Below are positions 36,804 to 46,340 of a stretch of DNA of 64,000 nt, piece by piece. The translations under genes and the position numbers were made by a program. Source of the DNA: Novosphingobium sp. KA1 (lineage in GTDB: Bacteria; Pseudomonadota; Alphaproteobacteria; Sphingomonadales; Sphingomonadaceae). The notes under the pieces were generated by a model that was not told the DNA's origin, ran no database searches, and saw only the letters and a list, made by a program, of their open reading frames with translations. The stretch covers positions 1,464,001-1,528,000 of the forward strand of contig NZ_CP021248.1 of assembly GCF_017309955.1 (NCBI RefSeq). The letters are read 5' to 3'. How positions within the stretch are numbered: position 1 is the first letter of the stretch; every line of letters begins with the position of its first letter.

Positions 36804-38510
36804 TCAGGCCGCGTGGCTGCTGAAGGCCTCGTCCTCGCTGTCCGGACCACCGGTCGAGAGATCGAGGGCAAAACCTCGGGCGCGGGCCTGCTGGTCGGAA
36901 ACCGACAGCGCACGGGCGGGGCGGGAGGACGCCGGCTTGCGAACGATGCCCCCGGTCGGGCGGACCGGCTGGAACCCGGCCCTGGGCTGGCCCTGCGGAC
37001 GGGTAGTGGTACGCCCTCCCTGCCCGGAAACCTGGAAATAGGCGATCGAGGCCTGCAGCTCTTCCGCCTGGGCGGCAAGCTCTTCCGAGGTCGTCGAGAT
37101 CTGCTCGGAGGCCCCGGCGTTCTGCTGGGTCACCTGGTCGAGCTGCTGGATCGCCTCGTTGATCTGCGCGGCACCGATGTCCTGTTCGCGGCAGGCGGAA
37201 CTGATCTCGGACACCAACTCGGCGGTGCGGCGGATGTCCGGGACCAGCTTGGTGAGCATCTCGCCCGCCTCGGCGGCGGCCTCGACCGTCTCGCCCGACA
37301 CCGAGCTGATTTCTGCGGCGGCCTGCTGGCTGCGCTCGGCCAGCTTGCGCACTTCCGAGGCGACCACCGCGAAACCACGGCCATGTTCACCGGCGCGCGC
37401 GGCCTCGACGGCGGCGTTGAGTGCCAGGAGGTCGGTCTGGCGGGCGATTTCCTGGACGATGCCGATCTTCTCGGCAATCGTGCGCATGGCGCCGACCGCG
37501 CGGTTGACGGCAACCCCGCTGGCTTCTGCATCCCTGGACGACTGGCGCGCGATCTTCTCGGTCTGCGCCGCGTTGTCGGCGTTCTGCTTGATGTTGGCGG
37601 CCATCTCTTCCATCGAGGCCGAGGCCTGTTCGGCAGCAGCGGCCTGTTCCGTGGCCCCTTGCGAGACCTGTTCGGAATTGGCCGACAGCTCCTGACTACC
37701 GTTCGAGACGTTCTCAGCCGCCACCGTGGCATCGCCGACAACGCCGCGCAGCCGCTCGATCATCATGTTCACATGGCCCAGCAGATCGCCGATCTCATCG
37801 TTCGAGCGGACCTCGACCGTGCGCGTCAGATCCCCTTCGGAAACCTGGCGCATGGCATCGCCGGCAGCGTTCAGCCCGCGCGAGATCAACAACGCCAGAT
37901 AGCCGGCTGCCATCGCCGTCAGCGCAAAGGCCGCCACGCCGATCGCGATCATCAGCGAGCGCGCCGCGCCGTATGTGACTTCGGTATCGTCATCCGCCCG
38001 GGCCATGGCCTGCTGTTCGGCCTGGATCAGCGCTTCCACCGTCTTGCTCGCCACCTTGGCGCGCTCGCGCGATTCGCCCAGGGTAAGGGCGACGGCGGCG
38101 GCCTTGTCGGACTTGCTGAGTTCGGCAACCTGGGCATTGACCGGCTTGAAGGCGTCCCACTGTTCGCGCAGCTGCGCCCAGGCAGCCTTGCTTTCGGGCG
38201 AGGCGTTGTTTCCGCCATCCAGGACTTCTTGCTCAACCTTCTCGCGCCAGGTGACGATCTGCCCTTCGAGGTCGCGGCGCGCCGCAGCGTCGTCGACCAA
38301 GGTCAAGTTCTTCTCGGCGCGGATCATCATGCTGATGCCGCCATCGACGGCCCGCGCCCGGTCGAGCTGCTTGGCTGGTCCGGCGACAAGCTCGCCGATG
38401 GCATCGTTGAGCGTGGTCAGGCGGGAAATCCCGACAACGATGGTGGCGGTCATGAGGATCAGGAGGAGCACGAAGGTCCCCCCGAGCTTCAGCTTGATGG
38501 TTGCGCGCAT
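36804..38510 (-). CDS. Methyl-accepting chemotaxis protein, paralogue 2
   Basis: 568 residues with the same plan: TM1 near 8-28 ([20 protein letters not shown]), periplasmic helical domain to about 185, TM2 near 188-210, HAMP, and a signalling domain nearly identical to the neighbouring MCP around the tip. The periplasmic domains differ much more, so the pair probably arose by tandem duplication and now sense different cues. Tail: [11 protein letters not shown]...DEAFSSHAA. Confidence 0.95.
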   Translation of the reverse strand: MRATIKLKLGGTFVLLLILMTATIVVGISRLTTLNDAIGELVAGPAKQLDRARAVDGGISMMIRAEKNLTLVDDAAARRDLEGQIVTWREKVEQEVLDGGNNASPESKAAWAQLREQWDAFKPVNAQVAELSKSDKAAAVALTLGESRERAKVASKTVEALIQAEQQAMARADDDTEVTYGAARSLMIAIGVAAFALTAMAAGYLALLISRGLNAAGDAMRQVSEGDLTRTVEVRSNDEIGDLLGHVNMMIERLRGVVGDATVAAENVSNGSQELSANSEQVSQGATEQAAAAEQASASMEEMAANIKQNADNAAQTEKIARQSSRDAEASGVAVNRAVGAMRTIAEKIGIVQEIARQTDLLALNAAVEAARAGEHGRGFAVVASEVRKLAERSQQAAAEISSVSGETVEAAAEAGEMLTKLVPDIRRTAELVSEISSACREQDIGAAQINEAIQQLDQVTQQNAGASEQISTTSEELAAQAEELQASIAYFQVSGQGGRTTTRPQGQPRAGFQPVRPTGGIVRKPASSRPARALSVSDQQARARGFALDLSTGGPDSEDEAFSSHAA

Positions 38511-38523
38511 GGAACCCCCGGCT

Positions 38524-39051
38524 TCAGTGAAGAGTGGATGACGGGCTGACGGCGGCCTCGGCGGCGACGGTCAGGGAACGGAAAATCGCGGCGAGATCCG
38601 GCAGCACGACCACGCCGTCGCCGCGGCGCACCAGTTCGCGCACGAAATCGCGGCGCCAGCGCATGCCGACGGCGGGCGGCTCCTCGCTGGCATCGCGGCT
38701 GAGGGTCGCTACTTCGTGTACCTTGTCGGTGCGGATGCCGATCTGGAAGGTCTCTCCCTCGGTCTCGGTCTCGATCACCACGATGCGGCTGTCGAGCGTG
38801 GCCTCGGCCGCAGGCATCGCGAACGCGAGCCGCAAGTCGGCGATCGGGATGATCTTGCCGCGGAAGTTGACCACGCTGCCCAGCAAGGGCGCGGCACCCG
38901 GGACCCGGGTTTCCGGCAGGAGGTCAAGGATTTCGCGAACCAGCGTGGCCTCCAGCGCGAAGGTCTCCTCGCCGAGGTTGAAGGTCAGCACTTCAAGATG
39001 GCCGTCGGCATCCCAATGCGTGGCGGACTGGGCAGGATTTGCTTGAGGCAT
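38524..39051 (-). CDS. cheW: CheW coupling protein, copy 2
   Basis: 175 residues from ATG 39051; the longer frame upstream shadows cheA. CheW fold: [60 protein letters not shown]. It begins 2 bases after the cheA stop. It differs enough from copy 1 that the two may prefer different receptors or form mixed arrays. Alternatively, one may serve the soluble receptor-like protein. Confidence 0.93.
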   Translation of the reverse strand: MPQANPAQSATHWDADGHLEVLTFNLGEETFALEATLVREILDLLPETRVPGAAPLLGSVVNFRGKIIPIADLRLAFAMPAAEATLDSRIVVIETETEGETFQIGIRTDKVHEVATLSRDASEEPPAVGMRWRRDFVRELVRRGDGVVVLPDLAAIFRSLTVAAEAAVSPSSTLH

Positions 39052-39053
39052 CG

Positions 39054-41108
39054 TTATCCGGCGGCGCGCAGCCGCTCCTCCTGGTGCTGGCCGAGGGTGA
39101 CGAGCTGGACGACATCGAGGATCAGCGCGACGCCGCCGTCGCCGAGGATCGTCGCCCCGGCAAAGGTCGCGACGTCGCGGTGCAGCGGCGACATCGACTT
39201 GATGACCGTCTGGTGGCTGCCGATGATCTGGTCGACCACCAGCCCCACCCGCTCGGCGCCGGTGGCAATGACGACGATCTTCTGGTGCGGATCGGGCCGC
39301 GTGCCGGTATCGAAGATCTCGCGCAGGCGCAGGAACGGCACCAGCCGGTCGCGCAAGGTGATGAAGCTGCGCCCGCGTGAGCGCAGGTCTTCCTCGAGGC
39401 TGAGTTCGAGGCATTCCTCGACCGCACCGAGCGGGATCACGTAGCGCCCCTCGCCTACGCGCACGAGCAGACCGTCGATGATCGCCAGCGTCAGCGGGAT
39501 CCGCAGCACGACGGTTGAGCCCTCGCCCGGCTTCGAGGTGACGTCGATGGTGCCGCGCAGGCTCTCGATCGTGCGCTTCACCACGTCCATGCCGACCCCG
39601 CGCCCGGAAAGGTTGGTCACCTGCGCGGCGGTGGAGAAACCGGGATGGAAGATCATCTGCAGCAGGTCGTGGTCGGAAATCGCCTGGTCGGGCTGGATCA
39701 GCCCTTGCGCCTCGGCCTTGGCGCGGACCCGCTCGCGGTCGATGCCGCGCCCGTCGTCGCGGATGGTGATGAGCACCTCGCCGCCTGCCTGATGCGCGGA
39801 GAGATGGACCTGGCCTGCAGCCGGCTTGCCCGCGGCAAGGCGGTCCTGCGGCGTTTCGAGACCGTGATCGCAGGCATTGCGGATGAGATGCACCATCGGA
39901 TCGGCGAGCCGCTCGATCATCGTCTTGTCGACCTCGGTGGTCTCGCCCTCGGTCGACAGCGCGATGGTCTTGCCGGTCTCGCGCGCAAGGTCGTGAACGA
40001 GACGGCGGAAACGGCTGAACAGGCTGGCGACCGGCACCATGCGCAGCACCATCATGGTATCGCGCAGTTCGCCTGCAAGCCGCTCGATTTCCTCGGAAAT
40101 CGAGCGCAGCGCCAGCTCGTTTCCGGAGGCCGAAGCCTGCCCGCTTGCGAGCTGCGACAGGCGGCTCTGGACAATCACCAACTCGCCCACCCGGTCCATC
40201 AGCTCGTCGAGGCGTTCGGCTGGCACGCGCACGCTTTCACCGGACTTTGGCGCAGCACTCGGCGTAGCAGCGGGGGACTTTCCAGGGGCTGCGGAATCGG
40301 TCGCGGCCAAGACAGGAGGGGCGATATCCTGAACGGCAGCCGAGCCATCGGCACCGGCGACGGGAGCCGCGCCCGGACCGTCGTCCGCCGCAGCTTCCAG
40401 CGGTGTCACGGAAAGCTCCATGTCGTCCATCACGAAGATAAACACATCGTCGATGTCCGCGCGCGAGATGTCCCCGCGCAGCTCGACGTCCCAGCCTATA
40501 TGGCATTCGGTCGGCACCAGGTCGGCAAGCGGCGGCACCTTGTCGGTGCGCGCGACGATGCGGCATTCGCCAAGCTCGCGCAGCTCGTCGAGCAGCATCA
40601 GCGGATTGGTGCCGTTGGCCATGGCATCGGCGGGGAGGCGGAACGACAGGCGCCAGCCACTACCAGAACCCGCAGCCGCCATCGGCACAGCCGGAACCGC
40701 CCCGGCGGACTCCGTTGCCAGCGGCGCATCCGACACGCCATCGATGGCGGCCTGAAGCTCAGCAAGGATGGCCGCGCCGGTAGCTTCAAGACCGCTGCCG
40801 TCGCCGTCGATCAGCGCACGCATGTGGTCGCGCGCGGAAAGGATAACCGCCACCAGTTCCTGCGTCGCCGGGGCCAGCCCCTTGCGCACGCGGTCGAACG
40901 CGGTCTCGCAGTGGTGGGTGAACTCGGCCAGCGCATCGAACCCGAACATCGCACCCGAGCCCTTGAGCGTGTGCAGCCCGCGGAACACTTCGTCGACAAG
41001 GTCCCGGTCGTCGAGCCGGTGGCCGAGATCGAGCAGGCCCTGCTCGATCTGGTCAAGCAGTTCGCCCGCCTCGATGCGGAAAGCTGCGACCGGGTCCTGC
41101 GAACTCAC
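39054..41108 (-). CDS. cheA: CheA sensor histidine kinase
   Basis: 684 residues. P1/Hpt domain with phospho-accepting H46 (GLHTLKGSGAMFGF); a P2-like middle region (about 150-250); an Ala/Pro-rich linker (about 255-290); dimerisation domain (VGELVIVQSRLSQLA); HATPase with LIRNACDHGLETPQDR, DDGRGIDRERV and GRGVGMDVVKRTIESL; and a C-terminal CheW-like regulatory domain. Receives signals from the MCP-CheW array and phosphorylates CheY and CheB. It overlaps cheY by ATGA at 41105-41108. Confidence 0.97.
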   Translation of the reverse strand: MSSQDPVAAFRIEAGELLDQIEQGLLDLGHRLDDRDLVDEVFRGLHTLKGSGAMFGFDALAEFTHHCETAFDRVRKGLAPATQELVAVILSARDHMRALIDGDGSGLEATGAAILAELQAAIDGVSDAPLATESAGAVPAVPMAAAGSGSGWRLSFRLPADAMANGTNPLMLLDELRELGECRIVARTDKVPPLADLVPTECHIGWDVELRGDISRADIDDVFIFVMDDMELSVTPLEAAADDGPGAAPVAGADGSAAVQDIAPPVLAATDSAAPGKSPAATPSAAPKSGESVRVPAERLDELMDRVGELVIVQSRLSQLASGQASASGNELALRSISEEIERLAGELRDTMMVLRMVPVASLFSRFRRLVHDLARETGKTIALSTEGETTEVDKTMIERLADPMVHLIRNACDHGLETPQDRLAAGKPAAGQVHLSAHQAGGEVLITIRDDGRGIDRERVRAKAEAQGLIQPDQAISDHDLLQMIFHPGFSTAAQVTNLSGRGVGMDVVKRTIESLRGTIDVTSKPGEGSTVVLRIPLTLAIIDGLLVRVGEGRYVIPLGAVEECLELSLEEDLRSRGRSFITLRDRLVPFLRLREIFDTGTRPDPHQKIVVIATGAERVGLVVDQIIGSHQTVIKSMSPLHRDVATFAGATILGDGGVALILDVVQLVTLGQHQEERLRAAG

Positions 41109-41473
41109 CGGCCCAGCACCTTGCGCGAAACCTTGATGAGCTGTTCGGGCACGAAGGGCTTGACCAGCCAGCCGGTGGCGCCCGCCGCCTTGGCCTGCTG
41201 CTTCATGGCATCGTCGCTTTCGGTGGTGAGGAAGATGATCGGCACGCCCGCCTGCTCCGGCGCCTTGCGCAGTTCGCGGATCATCGTCAGCCCATCCATG
41301 TTCGGCATGTTGAGGTCGGTGATGATGAGATCGAACTTCTTCGCGGCGGCCGTGCTCAGCCCCTCCACGCCGTCGCCCGCCTCGGTGACGTCATAGCCCG
41401 CGCCGGTCAGCGCGATGCGGATCGCCATGCGCAGACTGGGGGAATCGTCGACGGTAAGGATAGCGGCAGTCAT
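41105..41473 (-). CDS. cheY: CheY-type response regulator
   Basis: 122 residues from ATG 41473, a lone receiver domain. Acidic pocket D9/D10, phospho-acceptor D53 (IITDLNMPNMDG), switch T83 (FLTTESD) and K105 (LVKPF) are all present. It carries the CheA signal to the motor or another output. Both neighbours overlap it by 4 bp. No flagellar gene is in the window, so swimming or pilus-based movement cannot be told apart from here. Confidence 0.95.
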   Translation of the reverse strand: MTAAILTVDDSPSLRMAIRIALTGAGYDVTEAGDGVEGLSTAAAKKFDLIITDLNMPNMDGLTMIRELRKAPEQAGVPIIFLTTESDDAMKQQAKAAGATGWLVKPFVPEQLIKVSRKVLGR

Positions 41474-41790
41474 TGCGGAAGGTCTCCGTGAAACCAGAAA
41501 TCGATGTCCTGGGGGGTGGGCTCGGCAAGGAATCCCGCGCGCCGAAGCAAGGCGACGACCGGCTCGGTAACGGGTGCGACGAGGCGCAATTCCCGTCCGG
41601 CCCGGGCCCATTGCTCACGCGCGGCGTAGAGGATCTCGACAAAGGCAAGATCGGCCTCAACGACGGCGGATACGTCGAGAACGGCGTCTTCGCCATTTTC
41701 AAAGCCGGCAAGAATTGCCTGCACGAATTCATGCGCACTGCGCACGGTTACGGAAGATGGTACAGTTATGGCCTGTTGCATCGCTTCCAC
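41470..41790 (-). CDS. STAS-domain protein, first gene of the chemosensory operon
   Basis: 106 residues. The STAS fold is suggested by EDAVLDVSAVVEADLAFVEI and LRLVAPVTEPVVALLRRAGF. The conserved serine that anti-sigma antagonists use (usually D-S-S-G) is not seen; the position reads ADLA. It therefore may bind a partner without phosphorylation. It overlaps cheY by ATGA. STAS genes at the head of che operons are known in several alphaproteobacteria; their role is unclear. An alternative start is the Met at residue 4. Confidence 0.8.
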   Translation of the reverse strand: MEAMQQAITVPSSVTVRSAHEFVQAILAGFENGEDAVLDVSAVVEADLAFVEILYAAREQWARAGRELRLVAPVTEPVVALLRRAGFLAEPTPQDIDFWFHGDLPQ

Positions 41791-42034
41791 TGGACATGAA
41801 AGATGAGTGCGAACGTGTCGGAACGCGGGGATGTGTGTTTTTTAGAAAGAAATTCCGACCTCACCGCACGGCGATGAACATTTTTTAGCATTGAGCCAAC
41901 TTCGGGAAACGAAAGGCTGGCCCCGATCCGCGGCGGCACGCGTCTGGTTCCCGCAAGCCGCCATCGGGCGCCTCGCGAAGCATGGCTTTCAGGGTAAACG
42001 AGGATGATGCCGGCGCATCAGTCCCCGGGAACGT
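41791..42034. promoter_or_regulatory. Region upstream of the chemosensory operon
   Basis: 244 bases between the STAS gene and the stop of the LysR gene, both on the minus strand. It contains A/T-rich runs (around 41835-41850 and 41878-41890) where the operon promoter most likely lies. I could not find a convincing sigma-28 pattern. Confidence 0.4.
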
Positions 42035-42928
42035 TCAGGTGCGGTACCGCAGCGCGTCGATCAGGAGCGCAAAGGCAGGCTTCGGCTGCCTGCGGCTGGG
42101 GTAATAGAGGTGGTAACCTGGGAACGGGTCGCACCATTCGTCCAGCACGCGCTCCAGCCTTCCCTCGGCAATGTGCTGTGCCACATAGTCCTCGGGCACG
42201 AAGGCGAGCCCGAACCCGTCGATCGCGGCATCGATGATGACTTCGACATTGTTCGAGGTGAATTGCCCCTCCACCCGCACGTTGAGTTCGCGGCCGCCCT
42301 TCTCCAGTTCCCAGGCATACAATCCGCCAGCGGTCGTCAGGCGCAAGTTGATGCAGCGATGCGCGGCAAGATCCTGCGGTGCATGCGGGATGCCATGGCC
42401 GCGCAAATAGCCGGGCGCGGCCACGGCGGCCATGCGCAGTTCGGGGCCGATCGGCACCGCGATCATGTCCCGTGCGACCTGTTCGCCAAGGCGTACGCCA
42501 GCGTCGAACTTGTCCGCCACAATGTCGCGCAGCCCGGAATCCACACTCAGTTCGATTTCCACCTCCGGATAGTCCTGCATGAGCCGAGCGACGACCGGCC
42601 AGAGCACGGTGCGGGTGGCATGGAGCGGCGCAGTGATGCGGATCAGGCCCGCCGGTTTCTCACGCAGTTCGCCCAGCATATCGAGATGATCCTCGATCTG
42701 CGCAAAAGCCGGGATGAGGCCGCCCAGCAGCCGTTCGCCGACATCCGTGGGCGAGACACTGCGCGTCGTGCGCGAAAGCAGGCGCACGCCGAGCCGTGCC
42801 TCCAGCCGGCGGATCTTGTGGCTCAGCGCGGATTGCGAGATCCCCATCTTGGCCGCCGCGCGGGTGAAGCTGCGCTCCTCCGCAATGGCGATGAAGGCGT
42901 GAAGGTCGTTCAGTTCGTCGCGCTGCAT
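42035..42928 (-). CDS. LysR-family transcriptional regulator
   Basis: 297 residues. Winged helix: LHAFIAIAEERSFTRAAAKM, SQSALSHKIRRLEARLGVRL. The effector domain has the ADKFDAGVRLGEQVARDM motif of the YafC/DmlR-like branch. It is divergent from the aldo/keto reductase gene and likely regulates it. A TTGAT-N10-ATCAA dyad lies just upstream of its start. Confidence 0.9.
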   Translation of the reverse strand: MQRDELNDLHAFIAIAEERSFTRAAAKMGISQSALSHKIRRLEARLGVRLLSRTTRSVSPTDVGERLLGGLIPAFAQIEDHLDMLGELREKPAGLIRITAPLHATRTVLWPVVARLMQDYPEVEIELSVDSGLRDIVADKFDAGVRLGEQVARDMIAVPIGPELRMAAVAAPGYLRGHGIPHAPQDLAAHRCINLRLTTAGGLYAWELEKGGRELNVRVEGQFTSNNVEVIIDAAIDGFGLAFVPEDYVAQHIAEGRLERVLDEWCDPFPGYHLYYPSRRQPKPAFALLIDALRYRT

Positions 42929-42940
42929 TGATGACTCATG

Positions 42941-42960
42941 TTGATAGCCGCATGCATCAA
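42941..42960. promoter_or_regulatory. LysR-type dyad between the LysR gene and the aldo/keto reductase
   Basis: TTGAT, ten bases, ATCAA: an interrupted palindrome with the T-N11-A shape of LysR sites, 13 bases before the regulator ATG. Placement fits autoregulation and control of the divergent gene. Confidence 0.45.
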
Positions 42961-42971
42961 TGATGTACTAA

Positions 42972-44056
<1,085 letters not shown>

Positions 44057-44082
44057 TCCAGACGTCCGAAGGACATCCTCGT

Positions 44083-44493
44083 ATGAAACTCATCCGCAAC
44101 GGTAGTCAGCCCTCGATCAAGGGGCCCGCCGACTGGTTCACCGGCAACGTGCGCATCGATTCCCCGTTCCAAGGCGAGCCCCCCGCGCGCGCCGGCGGCG
44201 CCATCGTAACCTTCGAGCCCGGCGCTCGCACCGCCTGGCACACCCACCCGCTTGGCCAGACGCTGATCGTCACATCGGGCTGCGGCTGGACCCAGTGCGA
44301 AGGCGAAGCCATCGTCGAGATTCGCGCCGGTGACGTGATCTGGTGCCCGCCCGGCCACAGGCACTGGCACGGCGCCACGCCGACTACCGCCATGACCCAC
44401 GTCGCCATTGCCGAGATGCTCGACGGACGTGCCGTCGACTGGCTGGAACAGGTCAGCGATGACGACTATCTGGCCGGACCGCCGACGGGCTGA
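44083..44493 (+). CDS. Cupin-domain protein
   Basis: 136 residues from ATG 44083. A single cupin barrel: [19 protein letters not shown] carries the two-histidine metal motif and [16 protein letters not shown] the second. It belongs with the YhhW/carboxymuconolactone-associated small cupins common next to aldo/keto reductases. The substrate is unknown. It starts 26 bases after the split reductase gene and is probably in the same transcript. Confidence 0.85.
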   Translation: MKLIRNGSQPSIKGPADWFTGNVRIDSPFQGEPPARAGGAIVTFEPGARTAWHTHPLGQTLIVTSGCGWTQCEGEAIVEIRAGDVIWCPPGHRHWHGATPTTAMTHVAIAEMLDGRAVDWLEQVSDDDYLAGPPTG

Positions 44494-44520
44494 CCGCCCA
44501 GGTTCCTAATCTGGCGCTGA

Positions 44521-44561
44521 AGCAGGCGTTGCCGGTCAGGACCTGATCGGCAACGCCTGCT
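44521..44561. terminator. Near-perfect 41-bp palindrome at the convergent gene ends
   Basis: A 14-bp stem (AGCAGGCGTTGCCG / CGGCAACGCCTGCT) plus an inner 5-bp dyad makes an almost unbroken 41-bp palindrome. It overlaps the last codons and stop of the Lrp-type gene and lies after the cupin gene, so it probably ends both transcripts. Confidence 0.7.
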
Positions 44562-45012
44562 CGTCCTTGATCGTCTCCATAGAGATGTAGGCGGAAACGT
44601 CGTTCAGATCGAGCCGTGCGATCAGGCGCTTGTAGACCGCGTCGTAGTGCGCGACGTCCCTGACCACGACCTTGAGAAGATAGTCGAAGTTGCCCGCCAG
44701 CCGGTGGCATTCGAGCACTTCGGGAATACTCGCCACGGTCGCACGGAAACGCTCCAGCCAATCCCCGGAATGACGGGCGCGGATGATCACGTAAACGGTG
44801 CCGCGCAAGTCCAGCAGCGGCCGGTCGAGCACGGCGACGGTGCGACGGATGTAGCCATCGTCGCGCAGCCGGGCGATGCGCCGAGAACAGGCCGAGGGCG
44901 AAATGTTGACCCGTTCGGCAATGGCATGGACCGGCATGTCCGCATCGCTCTGGAGCATCTCGAGAATGCGATAGTCACGGTCGTCGAGCATGAGGACAGT
45001 CCACGGATTCAT
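44536..45012 (-). CDS. Lrp/AsnC-family transcriptional regulator
   Basis: 158 residues from ATG 45012; other starts are 44991 (MLDDRDYR) and further upstream. HTH: DRDYRILEMLQSDADMPVHA, then ISPSACSRRIARLRDDGYI. The RAM ligand domain follows (VLECHRLAGNFDYLLKVVV). It is divergent from a cysteine-synthase-like PLP enzyme. That arrangement matches the cysteine-sensing Lrp members (DecR/CyuR type), so it probably activates that gene when cysteine is plentiful. This is inference from context. Confidence 0.88.
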   Translation of the reverse strand: MNPWTVLMLDDRDYRILEMLQSDADMPVHAIAERVNISPSACSRRIARLRDDGYIRRTVAVLDRPLLDLRGTVYVIIRARHSGDWLERFRATVASIPEVLECHRLAGNFDYLLKVVVRDVAHYDAVYKRLIARLDLNDVSAYISMETIKDEQALPIRS

Positions 45013-45089
45013 CACGGAATCCCACTCCAATGCACAATTAACGCACAAAAGTCAAAAATACCGCATCACACGGAAGCCAATTCGCCTAT

Positions 45090-45099
45090 TTTGCGCAAA
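45090..45099. promoter_or_regulatory. TTTGCGCAAA palindrome, candidate Lrp-type operator
   Basis: A perfect 10-bp palindrome in the 147-bp gap between the Lrp-type gene and the divergent PLP enzyme, about 60 bases from the enzyme's start. Lrp/AsnC operators are commonly short A/T-flanked palindromes. Confidence 0.4.
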
Positions 45100-45159
45100 C
45101 TTCGCACACATTTTCCACGCCAAGCGCACTAAAGTCAGCGCAGACGAGGAGTAGCGCGC

Positions 45160-46278
45160 ATGGCACAGGACATCGGATACGCGGCGGAGCAGGACCACAC
45201 TGTCCGGGAATGGCAGACACAGGCCATCGCCCACCTGCGCGCCGAGCAGGCGAGCGCACCCGAAACACCGCTAATCGAGTTGCCGCTCACCGATGCACCG
45301 GGTATCCGCCTGTTTCTCAAGGATGAATCAGCCCATGCCAGCGGCAGCCTGAAGCACCGGCTGGCCCGCTCGCTGTTTCTCCACGCGCTCTGCAATGGCC
45401 GCATCAGCCCCGACACGCTGATCGTCGAGGCATCCTCGGGATCGACTGCGGTTTCTGCGGCGTGGTTCGCACGGCTGCTCGGCCTGCCCTTCCTCGCCGT
45501 CGTGCCCGCCTGCACCGCGCGCGAGAAGATCGTGCAGATCGAGGCGCTGGGCGGCACATGCCGGGAAGTGGACGATCCCCGCGCGATCCAGTCCGAAGCT
45601 GCCCGGATCGCCAGCGCGTGCGGGGGCTATCACCTCGACCAGTTCACCCTCGCCGAACGGGCCACCGACTACCGCGCCAGCGGCAACATCGCGCAGGCCA
45701 TCTTTGCACAGATGGCCGAAGTGCCGGGCGGTCTGCCGCGCTGGATCGTCTGCGGCGCGGGCACCGGCGGTACCGCCACCACGCTTGGCCGCCACATCCG
45801 CTACATGGGCCATGCCGCCCACCTTGCCGTGGCCGATCCCGAGGCGTCGGTGTTCCATCGCCACTTCGCCGACCGTTCGGTCAGCCGCGTCGAAGGCGCG
45901 CTGTCCTGCGTCGAGGGGATCGGCCGCGCCTCGGTCGAACGCTCGTTCACGCCCGAAGTGATCGACCGCATGGTGGTAGTGCGCGATGGCGCCGGAATGG
46001 CCGCGGCCCATCATCTGAGCGCGCTGATGGGGCGCAGTTGCGGCCCCTCGACCGGCGTCAACCTTCACGCCTGCATGGAGATCGTTGCCGAGATGGCAGC
46101 ACGCGGTGAAACCGGCAATCTGGTGACGATCCTATGCGATTCCGGCGAACGATACCGTTCGACCTGCCACGATCCGCAATGGTGCGAGGCGAGGGGCTTC
46201 ACCCCTGCCGATGCCCATCCCGGGCTCGGCCACTTCCTGCCGCTGATGCCGGATCTTGCACGGCGGGCGGCCGCCTGA
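45160..46278 (+). CDS. PLP-dependent cysteine synthase-family enzyme (Cds1-like)
   Basis: 372 residues. PLP lysine in SGSLKHRLARSLFL; phosphate loop IVCGAGTGGTATTLGRH; EASSGSTAVSAAWFARLLGL is the substrate-binding loop. The pattern matches the cysteine synthase-like subgroup that includes the Mycobacterium Cds1 L-cysteine desulfhydrase, rather than CysK/CysM. It likely breaks cysteine down to sulfide, ammonia and pyruvate, but synthesis of a cysteine derivative is possible. The divergent Lrp-type gene supports a cysteine link. Confidence 0.8.
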   Translation: MAQDIGYAAEQDHTVREWQTQAIAHLRAEQASAPETPLIELPLTDAPGIRLFLKDESAHASGSLKHRLARSLFLHALCNGRISPDTLIVEASSGSTAVSAAWFARLLGLPFLAVVPACTAREKIVQIEALGGTCREVDDPRAIQSEAARIASACGGYHLDQFTLAERATDYRASGNIAQAIFAQMAEVPGGLPRWIVCGAGTGGTATTLGRHIRYMGHAAHLAVADPEASVFHRHFADRSVSRVEGALSCVEGIGRASVERSFTPEVIDRMVVVRDGAGMAAAHHLSALMGRSCGPSTGVNLHACMEIVAEMAARGETGNLVTILCDSGERYRSTCHDPQWCEARGFTPADAHPGLGHFLPLMPDLARRAAA

Positions 46279-46340
46279 CTTTTTCCGAAGCGAAAGCGCG
46301 CCGGCACCGGCTAGTCCCGGCCGCCGGCACGCTGCTCGCC

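Noticed and set aside
41810..41895. Possible sigma-28 promoter for the chemosensory operon
   Set aside because: A TAAA box and a GCCG box can be found on the minus strand but the spacing is about 11 bases instead of 15.
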